From the NCBI GenBank assembly GCA_000171875.1, contig ABHI01000004.1, positions 355,501 to 419,500 on the forward strand: a stretch of DNA of 64,000 bases, in the 5' to 3' direction. Under the pieces are notes generated by a model. The model was given only the letters and a program-made list of their open reading frames with translations. It was not told the DNA's origin and did not search any database. A program made the translations under genes and the position numbers. Below are positions 9,040 to 17,655 of the stretch, in pieces. The first letter of the stretch is position 1; each line of letters starts with the position of its first letter. The stretch comes from Flavobacteriales bacterium ALC-1 (GTDB lineage Bacteria > Bacteroidota > Bacteroidia > Flavobacteriales > Flavobacteriaceae).

Positions 9040-9609
9040 ATGAAGACTCCGCAATTTACATTCATGTTCCTATTCTTATTATTAATCAACTGTGCAGCAA
9101 CAAGCGATGTTGTTTATGATTACAACTTAGATGTGGATTTTAATCAATACAATACTTATGTACTATGTACAGAAGATTTTACTGTAGAACATATAGACAA
9201 TCCTAAGTTAGATAATGAAAACATACGCCATTTAATAGGTGACGCTGTCGCTTTAGAAATGGAAAATAAGGCACACCAAACAAATGATTTTGAGCCACAA
9301 TTACAAGCTGGTTTTAGAATACTTATAAGCGAAAAAACAGTCACATTTCAAAATTGCGAGCACTCAAAAGATTTAGAATATTGGGAAAGTTGCAAAATAG
9401 AAGAACAAACATACGAGCAAGAAACCTTAGTTGTTTATGTTGCCGATTTTAAGACCAATAAAGTGTTATGGCACGCTTCAATTATATGTAATTTAAGTAA
9501 GTCTAAAAAAAGACTAACTCCATATATTAATGAGCTGGTCAAAGAGTTATTTGCCACATACCCTAAAACCGAGGTTGGACAAAATCCTGAAGATTCTAAA
9601 ACGTTTTAA
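9040..9609 (+). CDS. DUF4136-like lipoprotein
   Basis: 189-residue predicted lipoprotein (signal FLFLLLINCAA, lipobox Cys18). The mature start VVYDYNLDVDFNQYNTYVL matches the opening of the DUF4136 family, in which a strand ending in a D-F-x-x-Y-x-T-Y motif follows the lipid anchor. These are small envelope lipoproteins of unknown function. A weak -7-like TATTTTG lies about 50 bases upstream. The gene converges with the rRNA methyltransferase gene and overlaps its end by four bases. Confidence 0.7.
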   Translation: MKTPQFTFMFLFLLLINCAATSDVVYDYNLDVDFNQYNTYVLCTEDFTVEHIDNPKLDNENIRHLIGDAVALEMENKAHQTNDFEPQLQAGFRILISEKTVTFQNCEHSKDLEYWESCKIEEQTYEQETLVVYVADFKTNKVLWHASIICNLSKSKKRLTPYINELVKELFATYPKTEVGQNPEDSKTF

Positions 9610-10769
9610 TTATTCTGTTTTTTAGCTTTACGACTTCCTTCATACATTTCGTACTTTACTAAGCGCGCTTCAAGTTTAGCATTAAAGACTTTTATTTTAC
9701 GTGAAGGACGTAAGCCTACAAATTTTAGAGCTTCAAGGTTAGACGTGATTAACCATGCATTCGTATTTGGATAACCATGTTTAAGAGTCGTGCCAATATT
9801 ACCGTAAAACTCTTCAACATTCAAATTTTCTAAACGTTCACCATAAGGTGGATTAAAAACCATGTGCAGTTTATCTGTTCCTGCTTTTTGCGTTTTAAAG
9901 AAATCTTCGTGCTGTATATGAATAAACTCATCCAAGTGGGCATTCTTCATATTCTCTTTGGCTTTCGCTACAGCTGATGGTGACTTATCGTAACCTAAAA
10001 TCTTATGATGAAAATCGCGTGTTTTCTTTAATAAAGATTCCTCTATTTTTTCAAATAAATCGACATCCCAATCTTCCCAACGTTCAAAAGCAAATTCCTT
10101 ACGCATGAGATTCGGCGGAATGTTACACGCAATCATGGCCGCTTCTGCTAGCATGGTCCCACTACCACACATTGGGTCCATAAAATCGGTTTGTCCATCC
10201 CAACCACTCATCATAATCAATCCAGCTGCAAGCACTTCATTTATTGGAGCAATATTGGTAGCTGTTTTATAACCACGTCTATGTAAAGATTCACCAGACG
10301 TATCTAAAGAGATCGTACAACGTTGTCTGTCAATATGTACATTAATTTTTATATCTGGAAAACGTAAATCTACATCTGGTCGTGTACCACCATTCTCTCT
10401 AAAACGGTCAACAATAGCATCCTTTGTTTTTAAAGCCGTGTATTGCGAATGTGTAAACACACTATGATGCACAGTTGCATCTACAGCCAATGAACCTGTG
10501 GGTTTTAGATAATTTTCCCATTTCATGTTTTTAACATTCTTATACAAATCTTCTTCTCTGGCAACTCTAAAAGACGTAATGGGTTTTAATATTTTTATAG
10601 CAGTTCTAATGCCCATATTAGCTTTGTACATAAAGCCCTTATCACCAACAAAACTCACATTACGCACCCCTTTTTCTACCTCCATGGCACCAAGTTGTGT
10701 GAGTTCTTTTGCTAAAATATCTTCGAAGCCAAATAAAGTTTTGGCGACCATTTTGAAATTATTGTCCAT
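9606..10769 (-). CDS. THUMP-domain class I rRNA methyltransferase (RlmL/RlmK-N type)
   Basis: 387-residue RNA methyltransferase. An N-terminal THUMP region (residues about 60-160) is followed by a catalytic domain with MDPMCGSGTMLAEAAMIA as SAM-binding motif and the N6/N2 methyltransferase motif NPPYGERL. It resembles the N-terminal half of E. coli RlmL, which makes N2-methylguanosine in 23S rRNA; it also resembles YpsC-type proteins formerly called adenine-specific DNA methylases. Length matches single-domain members. Its start is ATG at 10769, close to a -7 motif on this strand, and it diverges from the next gene. Confidence 0.88.
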   Translation of the reverse strand: MDNNFKMVAKTLFGFEDILAKELTQLGAMEVEKGVRNVSFVGDKGFMYKANMGIRTAIKILKPITSFRVAREEDLYKNVKNMKWENYLKPTGSLAVDATVHHSVFTHSQYTALKTKDAIVDRFRENGGTRPDVDLRFPDIKINVHIDRQRCTISLDTSGESLHRRGYKTATNIAPINEVLAAGLIMMSGWDGQTDFMDPMCGSGTMLAEAAMIACNIPPNLMRKEFAFERWEDWDVDLFEKIEESLLKKTRDFHHKILGYDKSPSAVAKAKENMKNAHLDEFIHIQHEDFFKTQKAGTDKLHMVFNPPYGERLENLNVEEFYGNIGTTLKHGYPNTNAWLITSNLEALKFVGLRPSRKIKVFNAKLEARLVKYEMYEGSRKAKKQNN

Positions 10770-10789
10770 ACATTACGTCTGAGAGATTG

Positions 10790-10797
10790 CAAATTTA
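10790..10797 (-). promoter_or_regulatory. -7 promoter element of the rRNA methyltransferase gene
   Basis: TAAATTTG on the minus strand, followed by C, matches the Bacteroidota -7 consensus TAnnTTTG and lies about 20 bases before the start codon at 10769. Confidence 0.6.
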
Positions 10798-10800
10798 CAC

Positions 10801-10808
10801 TATTTTTG
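10801..10808 (+). promoter_or_regulatory. -7 promoter element of the methyltransferase/ZIP operon
   Basis: TATTTTTG followed by C matches TAnnTTTG, 16 bases before the start at 10825. It is back to back with the minus-strand element at 10790. Confidence 0.6.
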
Positions 10809-10824
10809 CAGGACATTTATCATT

Positions 10825-11556
10825 ATGACTAAATCAACTAAACAATGGTACGCTTCGTGGTTTGACACACCTTACTACCATATTTTATACAAAGACAGAG
10901 ATTATACAGAAGCCCAAGGGTTTATGGATAACCTCACCAACTACCTTAACATTCCAGAAGGTGGTAAAATCTTAGATTTAGCATGTGGTAAAGGCAGACA
11001 TTCTGTGTACCTAAACTCGCTTGGTTACAATGTTACTGGTGCAGATTTATCCGAACAAAGTATTACCCACGCCAAACAGTTTGAAAACGACACATTAAAG
11101 TTTAATGTCCATGATATGAGTAAACCGTATCCAGATACATTTGATGGTGTTTTTAACCTCTTTACGAGTTTTGGCTATTTTGAAGATGAAAACTGTAATC
11201 TTGAAACTATAAAAGCAATAAAAGCTGAACTCAATGAATTTGGTTTTGGAGTTATAGACTTTATGAATGTCAATTACATTATCGAAAATTTAGTTGAAGA
11301 AAATGTAAAAACGGTTGAGGGCATAGACTTTTATCAAAAGCGTAGTGTAAAAGATGGCTATATCGTTAAGGATATAAAGTTTGAAGCGGATGGAGCACAC
11401 TATGAGTTTCAAGAACGTGTAAAAGCCTTTACATTACAAGATTTTAAAGCCTTATTCGAAAAAGCTGGAGTCTATTTATTAGATGTCTTTGGTGATTATA
11501 AATTACGCCCATACTATTCTAAAACGTCAGAACGACTGATTATGATTTTTAAGTAA
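10825..11556 (+). CDS. Class I SAM-dependent methyltransferase
   Basis: 243-residue cytosolic methyltransferase with motif I ILDLACGKGRHSVYLNSLG, strand-2 acidic residue in VTGADLSEQSI and the motif IV region FDGVFNLFTSFGYF. This is the Methyltransf_25/11 type that acts on small molecules or tRNA; the substrate cannot be predicted. A -7 promoter element sits 16 bases upstream, giving a very short leader. The ZIP transporter gene follows after 7 bases and DUF4268 after that, so it leads a three-gene operon. Confidence 0.82.
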   Translation: MTKSTKQWYASWFDTPYYHILYKDRDYTEAQGFMDNLTNYLNIPEGGKILDLACGKGRHSVYLNSLGYNVTGADLSEQSITHAKQFENDTLKFNVHDMSKPYPDTFDGVFNLFTSFGYFEDENCNLETIKAIKAELNEFGFGVIDFMNVNYIIENLVEENVKTVEGIDFYQKRSVKDGYIVKDIKFEADGAHYEFQERVKAFTLQDFKALFEKAGVYLLDVFGDYKLRPYYSKTSERLIMIFK

Positions 11557-11563
11557 TGAGAGC

Positions 11564-12238
11564 ATGAATAAATACCTATTTCCTATATATGCAATAGCTA
11601 TCGGTGTGGTTATTGCTTTCTTAACCAAGAGACAGCAATCTATATACACTAAATTACTATTATCTTTTAGTGGTGCTTTTTTGTTAGCGCTTACCCTTTT
11701 TGATTTATTACCTGAAGTTTATCAGCATTTAGATACTAAACGTACTGGTTTATTTATTATGTGCGGTATTTTATTACAGATTATTTTAGAGTTTTTCTCT
11801 AAAGGAGCAGAGCATGGTCATGTGCATATTCATAAAGAAGACACAAAGTTTCCTTGGTTATTGTTTGTAAGTCTTTGTATTCATAGTTTTTTAGAAGGGT
11901 TTCCAATTCATCAACATAACGATATGGTGTATGGCGTTTTAATCCATAAGATTCCTATTGCAGCTCTTTTAACCTCTTTTCTATTGAAATCTAAGCACAT
12001 GAAAGAACAAATCATAAGCTTTCTATTGATCTTTGCAGCCATGACACCACTAGGCACATTAGTCTCTAATACAACTGCTATTTCACCTATTTACCTTACA
12101 AGCATCAATGCCTTAGTTATAGGCATATTTTTACATATTTCTACAACGATTTTGTTCGAAGCTAGTGAAGGTCATAAATTTAATTTATCAAAGCTTGTAG
12201 CGATATGCTTGGGTATTCTAATTGCATATTTTATATAA
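11564..12238 (+). CDS. ZIP-family metal transporter
   Basis: 224-residue polytopic membrane protein of the ZIP (zinc/iron permease) family, about eight membrane segments. A His-rich cytoplasmic loop (EHGHVHIHKE) lies in the middle; the fourth-segment signature is present as IHSFLEGFPIH and the fifth-segment signature appears as IHKIPIAALLTSFLL. Canonical ZIP proteins have H-N-x-x-E-G and H-E-x-P-H-E here, so the second half of the binuclear metal site is altered. It probably moves Zn2+ or another divalent cation across the inner membrane. It lies about 440 bases from a Fur/Zur-type regulator gene. Confidence 0.82.
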   Translation: MNKYLFPIYAIAIGVVIAFLTKRQQSIYTKLLLSFSGAFLLALTLFDLLPEVYQHLDTKRTGLFIMCGILLQIILEFFSKGAEHGHVHIHKEDTKFPWLLFVSLCIHSFLEGFPIHQHNDMVYGVLIHKIPIAALLTSFLLKSKHMKEQIISFLLIFAAMTPLGTLVSNTTAISPIYLTSINALVIGIFLHISTTILFEASEGHKFNLSKLVAICLGILIAYFI

Positions 12239-12667
12239 ATGTTCTCTAAAGAAGAAAGTCGATTATTACGTCAAGACTTCTGGACAAGCTTTGGAAAATC
12301 ATTTCCAAGAAAATGGTTGTTATATAACACCAAGATAAAGGGAGTTGCTTTTAAATTTCATTTCGACAACAAATCTGCTTTAATTGCACTAGACTTAGAA
12401 GACGATCTCAATAATCGCATTAACTGCTGGGAAAAGTTAGTAGCCTTAAAAGGTATTCTCAAAAGTGATTACTTACCAGATGCCTTGTACGAAGAAGAAT
12501 TTTATTTAGATAATGGCAAAGAAATCTCACGCATATACCTACTATTGGAACAAAAAGTCTCAATCCATAACAAAAACTCTTGGCGCGATGTCATGGAATT
12601 CTTTAATGCCAATATGATTTTGTTTGAAGCTTTTTTTGAAGAATATAAAGATATTATTAAGACTTAA
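12239..12667 (+). CDS. DUF4268 domain protein
   Basis: 142-residue soluble protein matching the DUF4268 family: RLLRQDFWTSFGKSFPRKW near the N-terminus and SWRDVMEFFNANM near the end are typical. The family is related to nuclease-like domains in defence-associated proteins, but the stand-alone version is widespread in Flavobacteriia and has no known function. The ATG follows the ZIP stop codon directly, so translation is probably coupled. It converges with the Fur-family gene. Confidence 0.75.
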   Translation: MFSKEESRLLRQDFWTSFGKSFPRKWLLYNTKIKGVAFKFHFDNKSALIALDLEDDLNNRINCWEKLVALKGILKSDYLPDALYEEEFYLDNGKEISRIYLLLEQKVSIHNKNSWRDVMEFFNANMILFEAFFEEYKDIIKT

Positions 12668-12679
12668 CTAGTGTAGTAT

Positions 12680-13060
12680 TTAAGCAGAGCAGGCTTCACA
12701 TTGTCCCATTAAAAGAATATCTGTAGCCTCTACTTTATGATTCTTTAAAGTTGGTATTTTAACCTCTAAAGACAAACACTCAACCTTCTCACATTCTGTA
12801 CACTGAAAATGCGGATGCTTATCAGAATGACTATGAGCAGAACAGCCTTCACATTTTGCGTACCACTTTAATCCCTCTTTTCCATTAAAAGAATGAATAA
12901 CCCCATCTTGCTCTAATCGATCCAAGATACGGTAAACAGTAGTTTTATTCATTTCGTCTTTTACAAGCTCTATAAGACGTACTACAGATTTAGCCTCATT
13001 TTTTTCTTCAAAAATATTTAGTACTGTGGTTACAGCTTTTGTTTTTCTAATGATTCCCAT
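12680..13060 (-). CDS. Fur-family metalloregulator, Zur-like
   Basis: 126-residue Fur-family repressor. The winged helix contains NKTTVYRILDRLEQDGVIH (residues about 38-56). A His-rich stretch (His76, His78, His82, His84) fits the regulatory metal site, and Cys87/Cys90 with Cys121/Cys124 form the structural zinc site. The start is taken as ATG 13060 (MGIIRKTKAV), because a longer frame would run through the operator region. A -7 motif lies immediately upstream, with a palindrome just behind it, so it probably represses itself and the divergent ABC operon. Neighbouring ZIP, MerC-like and folE genes suggest zinc as effector; Fe or Mn cannot be excluded. Confidence 0.85.
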   Translation of the reverse strand: MGIIRKTKAVTTVLNIFEEKNEAKSVVRLIELVKDEMNKTTVYRILDRLEQDGVIHSFNGKEGLKWYAKCEGCSAHSHSDKHPHFQCTECEKVECLSLEVKIPTLKNHKVEATDILLMGQCEACSA

Positions 13061-13065
13061 GACAA

Positions 13066-13073
13066 CAAATTTA
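13066..13073 (-). promoter_or_regulatory. -7 promoter element of the Fur-family gene
   Basis: TAAATTTG on the minus strand, only 6 bases before the start codon at 13060, predicts an almost leaderless transcript. The first operator palindrome begins 2 bases behind it. Confidence 0.5.
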
Positions 13074-13074
13074 A

Positions 13075-13127
13075 TGCAACTATGTTGCAATTGCAAATAA
13101 TATTTTATAGTTTCGCAACTCAGTTGC
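13075..13127. promoter_or_regulatory. Twin palindromic operator between Fur-family regulator and ABC operon
   Basis: Box 1, TGCAACTATGTTGCA (13075-13089), is a perfect palindrome with a 3-base centre. Box 2 (13114-13128) reads CGCAACTCAGTTGCA, whose core 13115-13127 is also palindromic. They share yGCAACTnnGTTGCA with centres 39 bases apart. A third 12-bp palindrome TTGCAATTGCAA overlaps box 1 at 13085-13096. Size and symmetry fit a Fur/Zur-family operator. Box 1 abuts the regulator's -7 element, and box 2 overlaps the expected start of the ABC transcript (TAGTTTCG at 13108). Confidence 0.75.
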
Positions 13128-13143
13128 ATTAATATTATTATTT

Positions 13144-13845
13144 ATGATTCATATACAAGACGTTAGCAAATCATTTAAAGACAATCTTGCTATTCAAAAC
13201 TTAAATTTAGAAGTTAAAAAAGGTGAAATTTTAGGCTTATTGGGAGCAAACGGAGCTGGGAAATCTACAACGATTAATATGCTATTGGGCTTTCTAAAGC
13301 CAGATTCTGGTACCGTAAGCATCAACGAAATAGACACTTTTAAGAACGTTCAAGGGGTTCGTGAGCAAATCGGTTATATTCCAGAAAACGTTAACCTTTA
13401 TCCTTATTTAACAGGAATAGAAAATTTGGATTACTTCTGTCGGTTGGCTGGGTTAAACTATTCAAAGGACGAATTACAGGACTTTTTAACAGTCTGTGGA
13501 CTTCAAAGCGAAGCACATCATCAAAGAGTATCTGGATATTCCAAAGGGATGCGCCAAAAAGTAGGTATTGCTATTGCCTATGCCAAAAATGCAGAAGTAT
13601 ATTTACTAGATGAGCCTGCCAGTGGACTAGACCCTTTAGCAAGTAATGAGCTTTCCAAACTTTTAAAAAAGTTGGCTTCAGAAGGTGCCATAATTCTTAT
13701 GGCTTCCCACGATATTTTCCGAGTGAGAGAAGTTTGTCATCGTATTGGTATTCTCAAAAACGGAATCTTGGTAAAAGAGCTACATAGTAAAGATGTAAGC
13801 GCTAACGAACTAGAGAATCTGTATTTAGAATTTATGCAAAACTAA
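13144..13845 (+). CDS. ABC transporter ATP-binding protein
   Basis: 233-residue ATPase of an ABC-2 type transporter. Walker A GANGAGKST (about residue 36), signature VSGYSKGMRQK, Walker B VYLLDEPASGLD and switch His in MASHD are all intact. It is close to NosF/CcmA-like ATPases. It is the first gene of an operon with two DUF3526-type permeases, and is divergent from the Fur-family regulator across the twin palindromes, so metal-dependent repression is likely. The cargo is unknown; ABC-2/DUF3526 sets often accompany metal or metallo-enzyme systems. Confidence 0.9.
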   Translation: MIHIQDVSKSFKDNLAIQNLNLEVKKGEILGLLGANGAGKSTTINMLLGFLKPDSGTVSINEIDTFKNVQGVREQIGYIPENVNLYPYLTGIENLDYFCRLAGLNYSKDELQDFLTVCGLQSEAHHQRVSGYSKGMRQKVGIAIAYAKNAEVYLLDEPASGLDPLASNELSKLLKKLASEGAIILMASHDIFRVREVCHRIGILKNGILVKELHSKDVSANELENLYLEFMQN

Positions 13846-13855
13846 CGCAACTATT

Positions 13856-15265
13856 ATGTTACAAATCATCAAAAACGAATGGCGATTTTTAGTCAGAAGT
13901 CGAATATTTCTAGGCTTAAGTATTGCTTTTATTCTTACGCTTCTAGTATCTATTTTTCTAGGAAATTATCAAACTAAAAAGCAAGAGCAAACGCATCAAA
14001 ACGCTAAAGATCATGTACGTCAGCAATGGGTAAGCATAGACGAAATGAACCCTCACAGCGCTGCACATTACGGAACCTATGTGTTTAAGCCTGCTAATTT
14101 ATTGAGTAGTCTCGATGAAGGTGTTAACAGCGTTACAGGAAATGTGCTTCGGGTTGAAGGTCATGTACAAAATGAAATTATACATTCCGAAGCTTCACAA
14201 ATGCAAGCGATTTCAAGATTCGGAAAACTTAAGCCCTCACTCCTATTACAATATATAGTACCGCTTTTACTCATTTTTTTAGCATTTAATACAGTGAGTA
14301 GCGAAAAACAAAGCGGAAGACTCAAATTACTCATTCTGCAAGGTGCAAAACCATTGCAAATTATTTTGTCTAAGACATTTTCTGTTTGGCTGTATGGTGT
14401 ATTATTATTAGTCTTTGTTGTCATCATTTATGGCATTCTAAACATTGATAGCATAACTGCTGAAGTTTTGATTAGAACAGGGTTGTTCTTTTTATCCTAT
14501 ACCTTATACTACTTTATTGTTAGCGGACTTACGGTTTTCTTTTCTGCGCGATGGCAAAATGCTACTCTCGCTTTAACATCAATGTTAGGCATATGGATTA
14601 TTTGGACCATTTTTCTATCCAATATTTTAATGAGCTCTGTCGAAAAATGGCACCCATTGCCTAGCAGAAATGAATTTCAATCAGCTATGAAAGAAGACCG
14701 ATCAAAAGGTTTAGACGGTCATAATCCTAAAGATAAAAGAGGCTTAGCATTAAAAGAAAAAGTGCTTAAAGAATATGGAGTAGATAGCTTGTCGCAACTG
14801 CCCATAAATTTTGATGGTATGCGTATGCAAGCTGATGAAGACTATGGAAACAGTGTTTGGGATAAACACTTTGGCAATAATCGTAACGTATTGCAGAAAC
14901 AAAAGCAAAGTTTTCAATTAGGTGGCATTGTTAATCCGTTTATTTCTCTTCAAAATACGAGCATGGGTTTTATGGCTAGTGATAACCTACATCATCAAGA
15001 GTTTTTATTACAAGTAGAAAATTACAGACGTGTCTTTATAAAAATGCTAAACGATAAGCAAACCTATGGAGGTTCTAAAACAGGAAATTGGAGTTGGAAA
15101 GAGGACAACACTTTTTTTAAATCTGTTCCTGATTTTGATCATAAACCCATAAAATTTTCCACGATCATACCAAATTACTTACTAGACATAGTATTGTTGG
15201 CCATATGGTCAATCATCGTTGTTTTACTTATTCGTTTTGGAACTAAAAAAATTAAAATCGTATGA
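13856..15265 (+). CDS. ABC-2 type permease, DUF3526 family (first)
   Basis: 469-residue permease. A first membrane segment at about residues 20-38 is followed by a large periplasmic region with the family pattern HSAAHYGTYVFKP and a cluster of membrane segments (about residues 130-260). A second periplasmic domain and a last membrane segment (ILDIVLLAIWSIIVVLLIRF region) close the protein. It starts 10 bases after the ATPase gene. It should form a heteromer with the second permease, whose ATG overlaps its stop. Confidence 0.82.
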   Translation: MLQIIKNEWRFLVRSRIFLGLSIAFILTLLVSIFLGNYQTKKQEQTHQNAKDHVRQQWVSIDEMNPHSAAHYGTYVFKPANLLSSLDEGVNSVTGNVLRVEGHVQNEIIHSEASQMQAISRFGKLKPSLLLQYIVPLLLIFLAFNTVSSEKQSGRLKLLILQGAKPLQIILSKTFSVWLYGVLLLVFVVIIYGILNIDSITAEVLIRTGLFFLSYTLYYFIVSGLTVFFSARWQNATLALTSMLGIWIIWTIFLSNILMSSVEKWHPLPSRNEFQSAMKEDRSKGLDGHNPKDKRGLALKEKVLKEYGVDSLSQLPINFDGMRMQADEDYGNSVWDKHFGNNRNVLQKQKQSFQLGGIVNPFISLQNTSMGFMASDNLHHQEFLLQVENYRRVFIKMLNDKQTYGGSKTGNWSWKEDNTFFKSVPDFDHKPIKFSTIIPNYLLDIVLLAIWSIIVVLLIRFGTKKIKIV

Positions 15266-16581
15266 GACCTTTAAGCATATTTTTATATGAGTGGAAGCAT
15301 TTTTTTCGCAGTCCTTTCAAAATTGTTGCCGTATTACTTTTTATGGTCGCAAGCATCTATAGTCTACATAATGGGGCTCATCTATATGAAAAACAGAGTA
15401 GTGAAATAGAAAGATTAAATAAGAAAGCTCAACTACAAAAAGAAACTCTAGTATCTTATTTTGAAAACGGAGAAAAAGGACCAAAAGATAGACCTTGGGT
15501 AGATAATACAAAGCCATTTTGGGCTATTTGGAACACACCGACCTACCATTACAAAAAACCGTCACCAGCTATAGTATATAACATAGGCCAAACTGAACAA
15601 TACGGATTTTATAAGTCTATTAAAACTAATAGTAGTCCTTATGACGCTGATATGGCAAAGGAAATTGCTAATCCTGAGCGGATTCAGTCTGGTACTTTAG
15701 ATTTTTCATTTGTAGCCCTTTTTCTACTACCACTGTTATTACTTGTTCTGCTTTACAATATCAAAGGTTCTGAAGCAGAACAAGGATTTTTACCGCTCGT
15801 TTTTGTTCAAACTGGTTCAAAAAATTGGTGGATGATTTCAAGAACTGTGTTTTATGCTATTATAATTTTGTTAGTTTTGTTTAGTGTAATAGTTTATGGC
15901 GCAGTTCTTACTGATATTTCAATTACAGATGATGCATTTTGGAACATCTTCCTTTGGGTAACCTTGTATCTTCTATTTTGGTTAATCATTTATTTTTTAA
16001 TTCTAAGATTAGGCAAAAATACCGTTTCCAACACCTTGCAAATGATAGGAGTTTGGTTGCTATTCGCCTTTATTATTCCAGCTGCCACACAACAATGGAT
16101 TTCTATTGAAAAGCCAACAAATTTAATGATTGATATCATTGATGCTAAAAGAGAAAAAACGGATGACATCTATGCACTATCAGATGAATTAATTGACAAA
16201 CAACTTTTCGAGTTATTTCCAAGTTTAAAACAAACGGAAATTGCAAAAGATTCTGTTCGTATTAAAAGAGCACGAAGAAGCTCTATGGAAGCATTGATTA
16301 ATATCGCTATGAAAGATGCGACAGCTTCCATAGAAAAAGATAATCAATCTAAAAACGAACTCATTTCAAAAACCTACTGGTTCAATCCTATTACGTTTTT
16401 TCAGAATAAACTAAATCACCTTTCAAAAACACATTACAATGATTATCAAGATTATAGAAATGAGATTCAAAATTTGGCAGATAAGCGTACTAAAATTATG
16501 GTTTTAGATATCTGGAATGATGTAAAAGTAGATAAAGTAAAATATATAGAATACACCAAACTATTTTCTAATGTTAAATAG
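15262..16581 (+). CDS. ABC-2 type permease, DUF3526-like (second)
   Basis: 439-residue paralogue of the preceding permease with the same layout: N-terminal segment (KIVAVLLFMVASIYSL), periplasmic domain, membrane cluster from about residue 150 (FVALFLLPLLLLVLLYNI), and a second periplasmic domain. Unlike the first permease it lacks an obvious final membrane segment and ends in a hydrophilic helix. Its ATG overlaps the upstream stop (ATGA) and its own end overlaps the MerC-like gene by 11 bases, so translation is coupled along the operon. The domain match is weaker than for the first permease. Confidence 0.75.
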   Translation: MRPLSIFLYEWKHFFRSPFKIVAVLLFMVASIYSLHNGAHLYEKQSSEIERLNKKAQLQKETLVSYFENGEKGPKDRPWVDNTKPFWAIWNTPTYHYKKPSPAIVYNIGQTEQYGFYKSIKTNSSPYDADMAKEIANPERIQSGTLDFSFVALFLLPLLLLVLLYNIKGSEAEQGFLPLVFVQTGSKNWWMISRTVFYAIIILLVLFSVIVYGAVLTDISITDDAFWNIFLWVTLYLLFWLIIYFLILRLGKNTVSNTLQMIGVWLLFAFIIPAATQQWISIEKPTNLMIDIIDAKREKTDDIYALSDELIDKQLFELFPSLKQTEIAKDSVRIKRARRSSMEALINIAMKDATASIEKDNQSKNELISKTYWFNPITFFQNKLNHLSKTHYNDYQDYRNEIQNLADKRTKIMVLDIWNDVKVDKVKYIEYTKLFSNVK

Positions 16582-16972
16582 ACTTACACTAAATACTGAT
16601 ATTTTAGGTGCTGGAGCCAGTACGCTCTGTCTAATTCATTGTGCTGCAACACCATTTTTGTTTGTAGCTAAAGCTTGCTCAGTAACCTGTTGCTCAGATA
16701 CACCTGCATGGTGGCAAACTGTAGATTATTTCTTTATAGTCGTATCATTTACAGCTATTTATTTTACTACAAAGCATGCAACTAAAAATTGGTTACGTCT
16801 TGCACTTTGGTCTAGCTGGACACTACTTCTATTTGCTATTGTTAATGAAACATTTCAGGTAATTTTATTATCGGAATTATTTATTTACGTTCCAGCAATT
16901 GCCATAGTCGTATTACATCTTTACAATTTAAAATACTGCAAATGCGCTGATGATACATGTTGCACAAATTAA
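16571..16972 (+). CDS. MerC-domain membrane protein
   Basis: 133-residue membrane protein with four hydrophobic segments. The first segment carries LCLIHCAATPF (Cys20 and Cys24), the MerC-type metal-binding pair. A second cysteine cluster follows in KACSVTCCSD, and the tail has YCKCADDTCCTN. MerC was first described as a mercuric-ion carrier, but stand-alone MerC-domain proteins occur widely in Flavobacteriia next to Fur-family regulators and metal genes. Transport or binding of a soft divalent metal is the likely role. It sits in the middle of the putative Zur operon. Confidence 0.82.
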   Translation: MLNRLTLNTDILGAGASTLCLIHCAATPFLFVAKACSVTCCSDTPAWWQTVDYFFIVVSFTAIYFTTKHATKNWLRLALWSSWTLLLFAIVNETFQVILLSELFIYVPAIAIVVLHLYNLKYCKCADDTCCTN

Positions 16973-16980
16973 TATAAAAT

Positions 16981-17655
16981 ATGGAAAAACAAATAGCAGA
17001 ACACATAGATACAGTTGGTGATAATCACATTTCAACTAATATAGAAACACCTTTACGAAAAGATGCTTTTGATACATCCGAAGATGAAAAAATAGTCCAT
17101 ATTCAACACCACTTTTCAAAAATAATGGAAGAGTTAGGTTTGGATTTAACGGATGACAGTCTATCTGGCACTCCCTACCGCGTAGCAAAAATGTATGTAA
17201 AGGAATTGTTTTATGGTTTAAATCCTATACACAAACCCAAGCTTTCCACTTTTGAAAATAAATACGGCTATGGGAAGATGCTGATAGAACAAGATATTAC
17301 AATTGACTCTGCTTGCGAACATCACTTTTTACCTATAACAGGACTTGCACATATTGCCTACATACCTCAAGACCGTGTTATTGGTTTGTCAAAAATCAAC
17401 CGATTGGTCAATTATTATGCGCATAGACCACAAGTACAAGAGCGTTTATCCTTGCAAATTATGAAGGACTTACAGCATGTATTAAAAACCGAGAGTGTCA
17501 TAGTTATGATTATTGCCAAACATCTTTGCGTATCGTCAAGAGGCATAAAAGATAAATCGAGCTTTACGACAACTTTAGAATATGGTGGGGAATTTCATAA
17601 AAATGAAGTACGAAAAGAATTTTTGAGCTGTGTGAATACAGTAACTATAAAATGA
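16981..17655 (+). CDS. folE: GTP cyclohydrolase I (type IA)
   Basis: 224-residue GTP cyclohydrolase I, which opens GTP to 7,8-dihydroneopterin triphosphate as the first step of folate (and tetrahydrobiopterin) synthesis. Catalytic zinc ligands Cys112 and His115 (ACEHHF) and Cys183 (HLCVSSRG) are all present, so it is a zinc enzyme and not the FolE2 (IB) type. An N-terminal extension of about 35 residues precedes the core. It lies inside an operon of metal-related genes behind a Fur/Zur operator. A second housekeeping folE elsewhere in the genome is therefore plausible, but this window cannot show it. Confidence 0.93.
   Translation: MEKQIAEHIDTVGDNHISTNIETPLRKDAFDTSEDEKIVHIQHHFSKIMEELGLDLTDDSLSGTPYRVAKMYVKELFYGLNPIHKPKLSTFENKYGYGKMLIEQDITIDSACEHHFLPITGLAHIAYIPQDRVIGLSKINRLVNYYAHRPQVQERLSLQIMKDLQHVLKTESVIVMIIAKHLCVSSRGIKDKSSFTTTLEYGGEFHKNEVRKEFLSCVNTVTIK

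Noticed and set aside
13846..13875. Possible third copy of the GCAACT/GTTGC operator (GCAACTATTATGTTAC) before the first permease
   Set aside because: Spacing differs from the two good boxes and one half is imperfect; it lies inside an operon.
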